From positions 1,709,503-1,773,502 of the forward strand of contig NC_045143.1 in assembly GCF_008831285.2 (NCBI RefSeq): a DNA stretch of 64,000 nt, read 5' to 3'. The notes under the pieces are model-generated. The model was given only the letters and a program-made list of their open reading frames with translations. It did no database searches and was not told the origin of the DNA. The DNA comes from Nymphaea colorata. Lineage: Eukaryota; Streptophyta; Magnoliopsida; Nymphaeales; Nymphaeaceae. Positions 1 to 12,100 of the stretch are shown here, piece by piece; position 1 is the stretch's first letter; each line of letters opens with the position of its first letter. The position numbers and the translations under genes were made by a program.

Positions 1-145
1 GGAGCAAGGAGGAGAGCTGCGTCACGGACCTGGATTGGCGGAGCGGGCGGACGGCGTCGGTGGCGGCGTCGGAAGGAAGAGGATCCCTGGAGAGCGCCAC
101 CACCCACGAGTGGAGAATCGGACTCGAAGAGCTTCGAAGCAGCAT
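1..145 (-). CDS. N-terminal fragment of a probable TPR-like superfamily protein
   Basis: On the minus strand an ATG at 145-143 opens 48 codons that run off the window edge without a stop. The protein starts MLLRSSSSPILHSW and continues to a basic-serine stretch RQSRSVTQLSSLL. The MLLRSSS(T/S)P(V/I)L start followed later by an R-S-(R/F)-S box is typical of a plant family of TPR-like proteins (for example Arabidopsis At5g20190); this is recalled similarity. The upstream DNA fits a gene start: a TATA-like box at 227-233 and a pyrimidine-rich leader of roughly 50 nt. The overlapping plus-strand open frames are purine-rich repeats and look like shadows. No TPR repeat is inside the window, so the function cannot be confirmed. 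The fragment is GC-rich compared with the AT-rich DNA that follows. Confidence 0.5.
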   Translation of the reverse strand, partial: MLLRSSSSPILHSWVVALSRDPLPSDAATDAVRPLRQSRSVTQLSSLL

Positions 146-226
146 CTTCTTCCTCAGAGGAAGAGGAAGAGAAAGAGGGAGAAGCCACGGCACGCCTGCT
201 TCTCAGAAGAAGAGGGACGCCCCGCT

Positions 227-233
227 ACTTATA
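227..233 (-). promoter_or_regulatory. TATA-like box of the gene starting at 145
   Basis: The minus strand reads TATAAGT here, about 80 bp upstream of the ATG at 145. A CT-rich leader follows, common in plant 5' UTRs. The assignment depends on the minus-strand gene being real. Confidence 0.4.
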
Positions 234-1142
234 ATGCAGACGTCCGGGCAGAATCTTGCATCTTAACAATTTTGTTGTTCATCGCTTCATTTTCTTCGGA
301 GAAAACGTTTCACTTAGGTCCCATCCTGTTGACCATAATTCGAAAAGTTACCTTAATTTTCTGGTCTTCTCTACATAAACGCCTCTTGAAAAGGCTTAAG
401 TTCAAACGTTATTATGCTTTCATCCCCTATATGGGTTGCATTTGGATGACATTCTTAAAGAATATAGTTTTGTGAAAACCAAACTTTATAGAAACCTAGA
501 ATTTTAGCGCATTTTGAAACTTGGTTTATGTATTTAGGTCACAAGAACAAAACGACATTTTATGATCACTCCCTTGTGACAAACATTGTTAGGTTAAAAC
601 TAAAATTTTTATAAACCTGGTTTGATTATTATCCAAACACATCCTAAACGCTATTTTAAAATATTTTGCTTCTAAAATGCCATTTAAGGGTGTCACCCAA
701 GTTTTCACACGGCCCTAAACTTTTACATCAAAGCAAAGCCGCCAATGATTTTTTTTTTTAGAAACTGATAAATGTGTTAGCTAGAGTTGTGAGGTGATGC
801 CGTAAATCTATAATGGTAGTGGGTCCTTGTTTGACAAATGTACTAAAAATGCATTAGACTAGAGAAAAAAAAAAGGTAACTCGTTGGAAACTATTGTTAT
901 GATTATGATTTTTACCGCCTTTCAAGAACCGTCATTTACGACTATCTTGGTAAAAATCCGGTGATATAATTAAACACGGATCATTAGTTAATGAATCATG
1001 AAGAATCCATATATGATGATCAATCTTACTGAAACAAGAAACAAAACTCTACTGGAAACTTAATTTGCAAGAAATGCCAACTTAATTTGAGTGAGTGCTC
1101 ATGAAAGAAAGGTTCATATGTCCAACTTAACATAGCCGCCTT

Positions 1143-1189
<47 letters not shown>

Positions 1190-4100
1190 GTCCGTTGGTG
1201 TGCAGCCAATTGTGTGGAATGCTTTGGATTCTCGAACATTTTCGTCAGACAATGGACGGTCCGTGTTGTGTTTCAACTTTCCACTGCGGCGTCTTCACTG
1301 TCAACCAGTTATGGGTGTTAGATACCAAATTTGATTCGAATCTAAATAATACAACATAGGGGACGAAGAACATTTAATAAAAAAACATACTCTGATCTAT
1401 TTGAGCTGCAGTGGAATAATATAATGCAGAAAGCGGTCCATTTATGCCTTTATAGTATGATTGTGCTTCCATTTAGGCTAATACATAGATCATTTACTCT
1501 AACTTTCTTGGTAGTCCAAACAGTCCTCGTAGTTTCCAATATAACTTTTGTGACAGTTACTGTACAAAAGTTCTTTTGTTTTCAGAAGAATTTTAGGTAG
1601 AAACATGCATCATTCTAAGAGGAACACCGAATGGCTCTGCAACTCTAAGAAGCATATTTCTTCAAATGATGGCTGGCTAGCTGGCTTGTACTGGGAATCT
1701 AAGAAGAGCTTAGCCAATTGGCCTCTGAGAGCATATGTACCAGCAGCCTTCATATGAGGACTTGCAAGAGACAATCAAGAGGCAGGAGAGCAGGTTGCAT
1801 GCTGCAGGGGACGAATCAATTAAGTAGTCTGAGGATGCCGGACAGCAGTGGCAGTGCTCATGAAGCTGATCCCATGCACGTGCTTTTCTTTGTTTTTAAA
1901 TGCAATAATTTTTTAAAAGCGATCTGTAGTTCCACCAAAAAGTTTCATAAAAGATAAAATGGCATAGAAATTTAAAGGTCCTGCTACTCTTAAGTGAAAT
2001 CATGATAGAAGTTTAGCCCTGCATTTGGTGAAGAGTAATGACCACCAAGCTGCAAGCTGTTAAAATCTTAATTTGCACATTTGTTTTCTTAGTCTAACTT
2101 AAGCTGATAGAGTTTCCAATAAGCTTTTATTAATTTCATCTATGTTTTCATGGAGGGTGCTTAGACCAATTTGATAATCATTCTGTAGAAATTGATTTAA
2201 CGCAGCCTGCTAGGAGAAATTTGATTACAGGTGATCAGAAGTGACAGAAGTATTTGAAGAAAAAACTTAGCAAAAGCTGGTTTCTCAAATATAGATGCAC
2301 GATTTTTATGCACTAGTACATGATCTTTTCTAATTCCCTGGGAAGCTGGACGGTGGTTAATTTCTGGGCAATATCTCTTATTCCTGTTTACCTCAAACGA
2401 GTTTGCTGTTCTATCATGGGAAGCTTGGAATTATCTGTAACGGAAGCTTGTGTTGCACCAGTTTTGAGCAAAAATCATCCAACTACACGCTGAAAAATAA
2501 TCTATAAACATGGAGTTCCTTCTGAGCATCTAATTCTTGGAATCCATCTCATATTTACCAGCAAATGTATTGCTGCCAGAAACTACGCGCTTTCAACAGT
2601 TCTAACTTCTAACTTCACATCAGATCCATGCTAATTGACTCTTAGAGATATTCTCAACTATTTTGCTTATGTATCAATCTCAATTCTTATTCTTGTTGCT
2701 TATGTATCAACTTTAATTTTCCTGTTGATGATTAGGATCCATCTAATATCAACAATGATGGGTGGGCCTTGGTTGTCATATATTTCAGCAGTTTTAGTTT
2801 CAACCTCATGGGTGTCATTCTTGCAAGCTGAAGCTGTGATTGTACAACCTAAGGGGTCGATGTGACACTTAGTTTTTTAAATTTCCAGTGAAGATATGAA
2901 AGGATTTTAGCAATATGTTGGATCACAACCTGTAGAATTAGCGTTCATATTTCTGGGTTAACTATCTTGGATCTTCAAAAGAAAAAGAAACAGACCCACT
3001 ATGAAAGAAAAATGAAACTGAGTCATGGCCAAATTTCACAGGCAGGCTTGCAGACAAAGTTCAGGGCCTCAGGTTTGAGCGCCTCCGATTTACATCAAAC
3101 AGACTTGGCGATGTATTTTCTTAAAGTTATAATAAGCCAAAAGAAATATAACCACTTCACTTCAAATGCAGTTGTAGACGATGGGACAGGTCTCCCGGTG
3201 GCCGACCCTCCTAAGGTAAAACACCTAAAATAGTTCAACAAGCGTCCTAGTTTGCTTTCTTTCGCTCTCTTATGGATGGGACTTATGTTACATCTCGATT
3301 GGAGTTTAGTAATAAGAGAATCTCCCACCGAGTGACCAGATGTGCTCTTGTTTCACATGCCCTTGTCCTCTCTCGTTCAAACTTATAGCTGGTGAGCCGC
3401 ACATAAATGATAAATGACAAATGATCAGCTTGGTTGGACTTGTACAGCCAGGACATTCAAGTATGCTAGAGGGATCACGAATCTGTAGTCCTGTCATATA
3501 TTGCAATATGAGCAACTGCAATCTACTGAAGGATCTCAAGAACTACCCAAGAGATTAGCTGATAGATACTTGATCAGCGTCCCACTGAAATTCAGTATTC
3601 GGACAAGTACTTATTCAGTAATCTGCCAATTCGCGATCTTTTCACATATTCTTGTTCACTTTCATAGACTCTCACGTCATTAGCGCTAATAATGACGGCA
3701 ATTTTATCATTGAGAGTCACTTTGAGCTTGTAAATCTAAGAATATGATTCCGTATATGATTTGCATGCAAATCTTTCTGGAATTCTCCCGTGAAGCCTAA
3801 AGTAGTTGAAGGTGGAGGTAGAAGAAGCGAACTGGCCTCTGATCAGTAGTTTTACGTCATTTGCTTTTGTTCATTAACAATGATTGTTTCTTGCGCCAAG
3901 TTCCAATTACAATTCTGCAGCTTGACAAGTGGAACGCTGACTATTCCGGACCGAGCATCCCATCAAAATCACTGTGCCTGGACACATCCTTAAAACCGCA
4001 GTGGGCTCCCAATAATGGCTGCCTCGTGAAAAGGAAAGGAAATTGCACCACCATTGAAGCTTACAAAGTAATAATCCTGCCGCTTTCTCCATCACTCAAT

Positions 4101-5575
4101 TGTACTCATTCTAAATTTGTCTGCAGACTGACAAGAATGAACGGTAAGCATAGCACTTGCTTTGGTGGGCATGGCCCCCTCCGGGATTGATATCTTTCCC
4201 TTTCCTTTTCTTCATAATTTTTGTTATTTTTATTTTATCTTGGTGAGACCCCGTATAATATATGGAGGAAGAATATTTTGCTTCTGCTGTCTGCTTGACG
4301 GATCGGATATCGGCTCAAGCACCTAAAAACACTCTGCTTGTGCACGGAATAATTTTGTCCTAAAAAATTAAGCTTTACAAGATTCAGGAAACCAAGTATA
4401 AGCAGTAGGTCTTGTTTCATCTTTAAAGCTTCACGTCTGCCATGAATAATTACGTTGCAGAACTAAGCATCGAAGGCCTGGTTAGCTGAAGAAGTAATTC
4501 ATCACATTGAGGCATGATCGGCACCCATCTTCCAGATCAGATAATAGACTGGCACAATGGACATGGAAGGTTAGTTGCTATGAGCCACTTCAGAGTTTCC
4601 AAACCGGAATTGGGTGCAGAAATCAGGAGCGTCCAACGGAGAAAGATATAAATGAGCTTATCTTTACTTAACAGTACATTGCCATGGTGATGAATCTGCG
4701 GACGGAAGTTAATTATGTGGCTTACAGCGAAGAAAGGATTGAACCTTTGATTTCTTTGAATTGTTTAACGGAGCTTCTCTGATGACATCCAAAATTCATG
4801 GCGCGGTAGTGCTTCATTAGGAGATACCTTGCACTATATATGAAGATTTGCATATGAAAGAAGGGTTTACCGAAAAAATTATACAGACTTGGGAATTGAT
4901 AAGGGTTTTCTCAACGACAAAGTTAACTTTCCGTTTTAGGAAGTAACTCAAATACAGAAACAATTAAACGAGACTCCAATTCGGATGATCCGCCTGCATC
5001 CCTTATTTGTAGACGAAGGAAATGGTCTAAGTCAAGATTTGTCAATACTTGAAGCAGCTCAAATATCATGTGAACTTTTGTTTGGTTTCTGCTAACTGCA
5101 TCCTAGTCCATTGCTGGGAACTTATTTCTATCTTAAATTCGTTTCCTCTTAAGAAAATCAGTGTTGAAAACCTACTCATGAAAAGCAATAAGCACCAACC
5201 AGCTTCTTGAAATCTACCATTTAACACTCAAATATTTGTAAAAAAGTTCGTCTTCCAAACCAGCTTACGCAAGTGGAGATGGGGTATGTATGACAATGTT
5301 ATCAATATCAGTATGAAAGGAATCATTTTGCAAAATGTTGCAGAGAATTAGTCTAGAGAAATTAACTGAAAATATAAACGGAAAAATTTTATGAAAATGA
5401 TTAGATGAAGCAAAAACAAGATCTTGACCGCCCTGGGTAATTCGGTACGATGCTGATTTGATAAGTAGAGGGAGATGCACCAAAAAACAAACTGAGCAAA
5501 TCAGCCGAGTACCGTTAACAATCAACTCCAGCATCAACGAATTGCTTAAAACCTTACGATGACCATCCTTTTGAA
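234..5575. other. Intergenic region without a firm gene
   Basis: AT-rich DNA between two minus-strand genes. It holds a (GA)19 microsatellite at 1147-1184. No open frame here matches a family I recognise. Some plus-strand segments have exon-like edges (about 1576-1835, 3151-3214, 3450-3555 and, best, 3921-4485); they are described as a finding and not called as a gene. Confidence 0.5.
1147..1184. repeat. (GA)19 microsatellite
   Basis: An uninterrupted run of GA dinucleotides in intergenic DNA. Confidence 0.97.
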
Positions 5576-5581
5576 TTTATT
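5576..5581 (-). terminator. Poly(A) signal AATAAA of the chloroplast membrane-protein gene
   Basis: The minus strand reads AATAAA about 120 nt past the stop codon at 5703, the usual place for a plant polyadenylation signal. It supports the end of the gene model. Confidence 0.5.
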
Positions 5582-5702
5582 GCAGTCTACTGTAGTGAGT
5601 ATAGATGAACAAATCATAGTTCACATATAGTACATTTGTAAGTAAAAATTGACGCTAAGCTAAGATGCTGAATACATATATTTTCATATACACTGGTGTA
5701 GC

Positions 5703-8700
5703 CTACTTTCTGAACCAAGGGCGACTCTTTGGTGGCCTGTTATTCCTCCCATCCCACGCGCAAGCCCAGAAGAAAAGAGACATCCAGAAGAAAACAGCAA
5801 AAAATATCCTTGCTCTGTCCTGAATCTGATGCATGGTCATTGCCAAGCCTGTAACAAGCAAACGAAGATGGACAAAGGTCATTCAAGATGCATCGGTTCT
5901 ACATCAAATAGTATCACCAAATTCTTCAACAGGACCAAAGAGACAAGAATTGACACATGGCAAAACGAAGAGAACATACAGGCAAGACAATTACCAGAGC
6001 CAACAGTAGCTACAAGCAGTAGGATTTAAAAATGCTGACGCACCATGTTAACCTAACCATTTATGTCATAGGTTTACAATAATAAGTTCGAATTCTTGAG
6101 AGAGAGAGATAGAGTGTTATTATCATTATCCAGTGCACTATACGTGGAGCCTGTGCAACACAGAGGAGTAAATTTCAATCCTACGCATCAGATATGGGGA
6201 TTAGACATATAATCATTTTGAAGTGTTTGAAAAGAACCTGAAGGCCCAACCGTTGCTCAAGCTCAAGGACTAGGTCACCAAAAAAAAAAAAGTGGTGGAA
6301 CTCTTAGCAGGCTAGCTATCATCTGAATTTCGTTCCTATTCATCTCTGTCTCATACCATACATTCGATAGGCAGCTAGAGACAGCCAGAAGTAGATGATG
6401 ATGCAGAGTTAGAAGATTCAAAACGTGGGAGATGAGCTTCTTAAAAGAACTATTCATCATACTACTTAAGAGGGGCAATCACATTGTAAACTCAATGAGC
6501 AACTTAAGAGAAGAATTTGGCAGATATCAGCAGCAGGAGCCTAAGAAAGACTCCATATTCCATGAAGTTCTTCCTTGAATGAGGTTAAATCACATAACAC
6601 CTGGATGACCAAGAGCTGAAATATCTGGAGTTGGGTAAAACTTGAAATCTAAATAATATGTCTCTGTTAAGTACTTTTAACACCTAGGAGTTGCAAGCCA
6701 AGAAAGTGGTGCCAGTTAAGTTTCTCGCACACACTACTGAAGAGGATGAACAAGTTCCTCAAAAAGCTGAAAGAATCAAGAAGGCCTAACTCCTATCAGA
6801 TGCTTTGGGATTGAATGCATCATGGAGATAGCAAGGAACATCCTATCTAAATTGCTCCAAGGTAACCCTGTTGCCTCTTAACGGAAGAAAATAACAAAGA
6901 TAGATTTTAACATCCCTTTTTCCCAGTGGTGAAAATGGCAATCAAAGAAGAAGAATCTAGTGATTTATCATGGAACTTCAACTCAAAATTTCTCCTCAAA
7001 ATAACCAGTACAAGTAATTGAGGCCTAAAGATACTCTACCAAGAACATTATTGTTTACTTAAAATCAACTAATTTTTCCCCACTGCAGCTTCTAAATGAA
7101 TTGTAGCTACTCACTGTAGCAGAATGTATCAAAAAGTAAGTAATTGAGGAATGAAAACTCACACAAGCTTAAGGTACATTTTTGGATACCTGCAGTAGAA
7201 AAGTGACCACTCGGTCAATATTTTGTAACTGCGCAAATAGCCCTGCATAATAAATCAGACTATTTCTCCATATTCAACTGACCCTCGATATTGATCAGCT
7301 AAAAAACACACAAGAGCCATTGGAAATTCATCCATGCACAGTTTTCAAATCCTGACGTCATTAAATTGGGAGGGTGAATCCCGAGCAAGAAGAAACAGAG
7401 GCCTTATTACATTCAAGGTAGCCTCTGCCAAGAAAGTGCATATATTGATCTCCGTTGAACCAGCCACAGAAGAAAAATTTCCGAAGGTTTTACATGTTAG
7501 TTGCTACTTTTTATGATATAAAACTGTTAACCACTGTTTCTCATTCTGCCAAGTTGTAGACAGTTGTCCAGAGCCAAAATATGTTCTCGTCATGGGCTCA
7601 TTTTATTCCTTGACCCCTTGTAGGTATTGAGTTTCACGGTTGAACAGTTGAACCACCTTTCAAGTCCGTCAAACCATGTTGCAGGTTTTATTGACAACAA
7701 ATCCTGATCACTCAGGCGAGTGAGCAACTGAAAACACACTTAGGTCTTTACTTGACTAGGCATAAAAGACATCCGCCAAGACTGTTTACTCCTAGAGAGA
7801 TTGAACCCGGAGAACTTAGGTCACCGAGCAGACTTTCTAATGATGATGAGGGGCCAACATGAGATCAGTGTCTCAAGTTACATTTTTCTCAGTCCATATT
7901 GTCAAAATATCTGTTAAGGCCATTCCCCACCATCATAGGAATGCAGCAATTACCAATTCTTCTAATCAAACTTTGGGTGCTAAGGACTTGACGAAAGAGA
8001 GAGATGGCAGCAATCTTACGCAGGACATGAGGTTTCGCCAACATCTCCTACATATAAAGCTAAGTAGCATGTCCAGGATGAATATTACAGTCCAGCAGGG
8101 GCATTGAGGGTGAAGGCTATTTGCCATCAAATTGCCACTCGAGGTCCACCAGACCCTTCACCAACAGTCGCCTAATGTTGCAGCTAAGATTGTAAACCTG
8201 CTTTAGGATAACATAACTTGCAAAACGAGAACAGTAGTCAAACCCAAACATATGCTTAGTAGACGGATGAGCATATCATACCATTCCCAACAAATAGTCA
8301 CCAGTATCTACTCAGTCATAACACAAAAACGTTCCTCGTTTAAAGAGAGGAAACATTTCCCGACCAAAAAGAGACTTCCTCTACAAGCAAAGAACTAACG
8401 ACTGAATTGCAACAACAATTCCTTGTTCTTAAGAAGCCAACTCAACTTACAGAAAAAAGCAATCAAGACAATAAATAAAGTCAGAAGTTGCTGCCCAACT
8501 AGACTTTATGGGTTCCTAGCGATTGAGTCCCAACCTGTGATTTGCGTCTCGTCATTTTCAGCTAGACGCTCCGTTCCCGTGGACGAAGGACCATCTTTCT
8601 CTTCATGGCAGTTCGTTCTGTGGCGGGCCGAACGGTTGGGTCTCTGAGGAGGAAGAAGACCAAGCAACGAGGAGCCTACGATGGGTTTCCCACTAATCCC

Positions 8701-8799
8701 TCCCGTGAGGCGCGACGAGTGGAACGTCGATGGTGACAAAGAAGGGAATAAACCCCGAGAACTGATGCAGCAGGGTCGCAGAGGAATCTGACAGGCCAT
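5703..8799 (-). CDS. Small predicted chloroplast-targeted single-pass membrane protein (two exons)
   Basis: Exon 1 is 8799-8535: ATG in a GCCATGG context, 88 codons plus one base, ending CACAG/GTTGG. Exon 2 is 5848-5703, after a TTACAG acceptor, ending in TAG. Both sides of the 2,686-bp intron are phase 1, so they join in frame to 136 aa. The N-terminus (MACQIPLRPCCISSRG..) is rich in Ser, Arg and Pro and poor in acidic residues, like a chloroplast transit peptide. Residues about 60-88 are polar. Exon 2 encodes one hydrophobic aromatic helix (ARIFFAVFFWMSLFFWACAW, about 100-119) followed by a basic tail DGRNNRPPKSRPWFRK. An AATAAA signal lies about 120 nt downstream. I recall unnamed plant proteins with a similar FFWMSLFFW segment but no function. 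Extra phase-1 exons inside the long intron are possible. Confidence 0.7.
5849..8534 (-). other. Long intron of the chloroplast membrane-protein gene
   Basis: GT at 8534-8533, AG at 5850-5849. I see no convincing further exon inside. It has a short interrupted GA tract near 6100-6110 and otherwise plain AT-rich sequence. Confidence 0.55.
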
Positions 8800-10309
8800 G
8801 GCATTACATCCCACCTCCTTCTTCCTCTTCTTCTTCTTCCTCTGCTGCTGCGACTCACAGGTGCGGCTGCGGAAGGAAGGCAACGGTGGGGGCACCACCC
8901 TTCTCGGCTCTGCCTCAAGGGCAGCAACCGGAGGCCGGTAGCGTGTCGGGACTCGCATCTCCCTGCTCCTGCTTGGCCATCCAAAATGCAACACGCGTCA
9001 CGCATCTCCTCCATGGATCGGGTATGATACAATATATCCAGGTCGACCATAACCGAGGTTTGCTTTCATTACATGGACGGCTTTGTGGCTCATCATGAAA
9101 GCTTCATGAAGAAACTTGGTTCAAACTTTCAAGTCTCAACTGAGATCTGGATTTCCTTTTTCAATTATAAAACGTCTTAACTATTCTACTTAAAGCGCCT
9201 ATGCTTGCTTAGGCTTATGTAGAGAGTTGATACCAATCAGAATCGAACCAGCAACCACTGCCCGATATACTACTTAGTTTTGGTTATGATTCTTCATTGT
9301 ATAGTTTCATTTCATGGGATTGGCTTTGTGGAGTAGGCTTTGATTATCACGATACATTATTAGAGTCATGACTTTCAATTTATATAATCTTTACCTCGGT
9401 GAGATTTATATCTAAACAAGACAGAGAACTCACACTTGAGATGAGAGACCTGACTGCACTGGTTTGACGGTATTTATGACAGCCTACTCAATCTTGGAAG
9501 GCTATGAGGTGAAAATTTCTTGGACTCCAAAAACCTTCAGCCAAGCAAACCAAACCAATCTTAATTATATCTTTTGATTTAGCAAGAAGAGTATTTCATC
9601 TTACTACTCAGTTGAGAGATGCAATGCCACCATTCTCCCCATCCCATAGGGTATGGGAACTGTTTCGATGCCTCAAGGTGACCCCTTCGTATGCTTGCAT
9701 ATCCGTATCCCTCCGTCCTTCCCTGTTTTTTTATGACATGAGGAGTTGACTCCATGAAACTCGAAATGGAAACTGATTGCTTGCCAGCTTAATTATCTCC
9801 AGAACATAAAGTTTGAACACGAGAATAGCCATGAGGAATAGAAACAAGTTTATACGGCTTTTGATCCAGGAAGTATGTTTAAGGGGTCTTATAATTGGTT
9901 TAGAAAAGGTTTATCTCCGAGTTTGCTTTCAAACACAAACAAAGATATCCGGATCGATATGCGTTGGTGGCTTGGCTTCTAAATGATCGCATCGAGAAAC
10001 AAAGGGTTACCTAAAGTTTCTCCACTAACAGAACCTGGTGAAAAATCTCTCACTATCACAAAAGAAAAAAGATTACAACTAAGCAGACTTTCCAACTGCC
10101 ACACATTACTTATTGTGTGAAAGCAACTCATTTTTTAGTATCAACTCGATGTGATGCTTTTGAGATGCAAGTTTGACATTGTTGGACTTCACTACAAAAT
10201 TGAAAATTGTTAGGGAAAGATTTTCAATTATATTAATAGAGTTGGATCTGATCAACTGATTGATAAATATGGCCTTATCCTTGTACTTACTAGGCATCTA
10301 CTTGCAAAG

Positions 10310-10372
10310 TAGCTTTCTTATATGAGAACTTGTTTAATTAAAATAGCTTTCTTATATGAGAACTTGTTTAAG
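10310..10372. repeat. 34-bp tandem duplication
   Basis: The segment beginning TAGCTTTCTTATATGAGAAC occurs at 10310 and again at 10344. Confidence 0.85.
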
Positions 10373-11919
10373 TATGTGATAAGCAACTGTAGATATATAA
10401 TATGTATACATCTTGTCTCCTTGTCAGTTTTGCGTTCTTTTTCATTTTTCGACTCTTTAACTTGAAAAAATTGGGAGTTAGGCTGTACATATATGAACCC
10501 CAGTACATAGAAAGTTATCAAATTTAAGGCATTTGTAATTTTTATTTATCCTTTAGGATGGCCACATTGACCCCCAATGGTTCCACTTAACAAATAAGAA
10601 GTGAAGTGTGATTGTAATTGGGACAATTAATGTTATGGCCTAGCGCAAGGGCTGCACCTTACTGCAAGCTCTGATGTCTTGTTTGATGAGTGCGACTTTG
10701 GTTGAAAAAAAGTCGCTACCCTCTCAAACACGCTTTTCTACATATATATATATATATATACACGTTTATTAACTTTAAAATGTTGATCTAAATAATGCTA
10801 ATTACATGGATTCAAATAGGGATAGTCATGCTAAACTAGGAAGAAGCTGCATTTTACTTGGATATAAAAGATAATTATCACGAAAATAAAGGAAAAAGAT
10901 TGAACCCCAATTTTCAAGATTAAACCCTAAACTCAGAAAGAAATAAATTAAAGCTCCATGCATGCATTTGTTAGTTGTTTTATCATCTTCAGTGTGGACT
11001 GATGGATGGAATTTGACATTACCCACCCAATCGCACGCTCAAAAAGTTATTTGTTAGGTTACTATTGTACAGTCCTTTTTGACTTGTTTCCATTGGGGTA
11101 TCTTTTGAGAGATAATGACATGGATTTGTTGCACCATAACTTTGCTGAAGTGACAGGCACTACATTCCTAATTTAAATCTGCACATCTCAAAATATTGGA
11201 ATCTTGAGATTGGATTAGAAACACCCATATGCGCCCTCCTGAGTTTTGGTTGCAAATTTTTATAGTTTTAATTTTAAATCAACCTTCACACTAGTAAAAA
11301 AAATTCACTTCTGGTAGCTGAGGTTATATGTATGTATGTATATATATACAAGCATATGTATGAGCACTTTAATTGCTGTTATATCTCAAAGCTGGACCAG
11401 CATTTGTGTAACAGTGCCGTTTCAATCGGCTCGATTCAAATCGAATTCATGCCAAAATGGTTGAATTCATTATACAAAGATTCGCCCACTTTTCAAACAT
11501 CTTGTATAGGATTTGTGGATTTCTCCATCTGAATTTGGAAGAAAAAATCCTCCAGCCTATTACAGTATACTGCCTAATGCATTGCATCGACAGTGTATTT
11601 AATCTCAACCGTCCAAGGTAATGCATCGAGTGGCTATGATTGGATGAAGCTCAAGATGGCCGAAAAATTTTCGGCCCCTCATGTTAAATAAGGTGCATTT
11701 GATCCCTAGCAGATTTGAGGGGATATGAAGTCCTTGTTATGTAGAACCAGTTGTTTAAACAAACAGTGGATCCCCACAATAACTGAAAAGGTGCCTCAAA
11801 AAACCCTGGTTCTAGGGTTTCTTTTGTTTTTGTTTGTTTGTTTGTTTTTTTTTTTTTTTTGGATTGCGGCCCCGAGGTGGGGGGTTGGTCAGGTGGAGAG
11901 CAGCGGACCTCCGATTCAT

Positions 11920-12100
11920 GAATATGAAATCTCGGAGCTAGATCTTTGACCCATGGATTTGAGATCCTGGAGTAACAAACACACCCTTATTTTTTTTCTT
12001 AAAAATAAATGAATATGAAATCCTGGAACTAGATCTTTGACCCATGGATTTGAGATCCTGGAGTAACAAACACACCCTTAATTTTTTCTTAAAAATAAAT
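11920..12100. repeat. 91-bp near-perfect tandem duplication, possible MITE end
   Basis: Two copies begin at 11920 and 12011 (GAATATGAAATC..) and share GACCCATGGATTTGAGATCC and GGAGTAACAAACACACCC, ending in AAAAATAAAT. They differ at only a few bases. The GGATTTGAGATCC and CACACCCTTA parts recur in altered form near 24990-25030 and 58540-58760, suggesting a dispersed element family. Confidence 0.85.

Noticed and set aside
35-475. 146-codon plus-strand frame at the window start
   Set aside because: It lies antisense to the better-supported minus-strand N-terminus, and its arginine/lysine-rich sequence comes from a purine-rich leader. No family match.
8506-8994. 162-codon minus frame starting at 8994
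   Set aside because: It shares the frame of the true exon 1, but the upstream part is repetitive leader sequence and the downstream part reads into the intron. The ATG at 8799 has the better context and gives a transit peptide.
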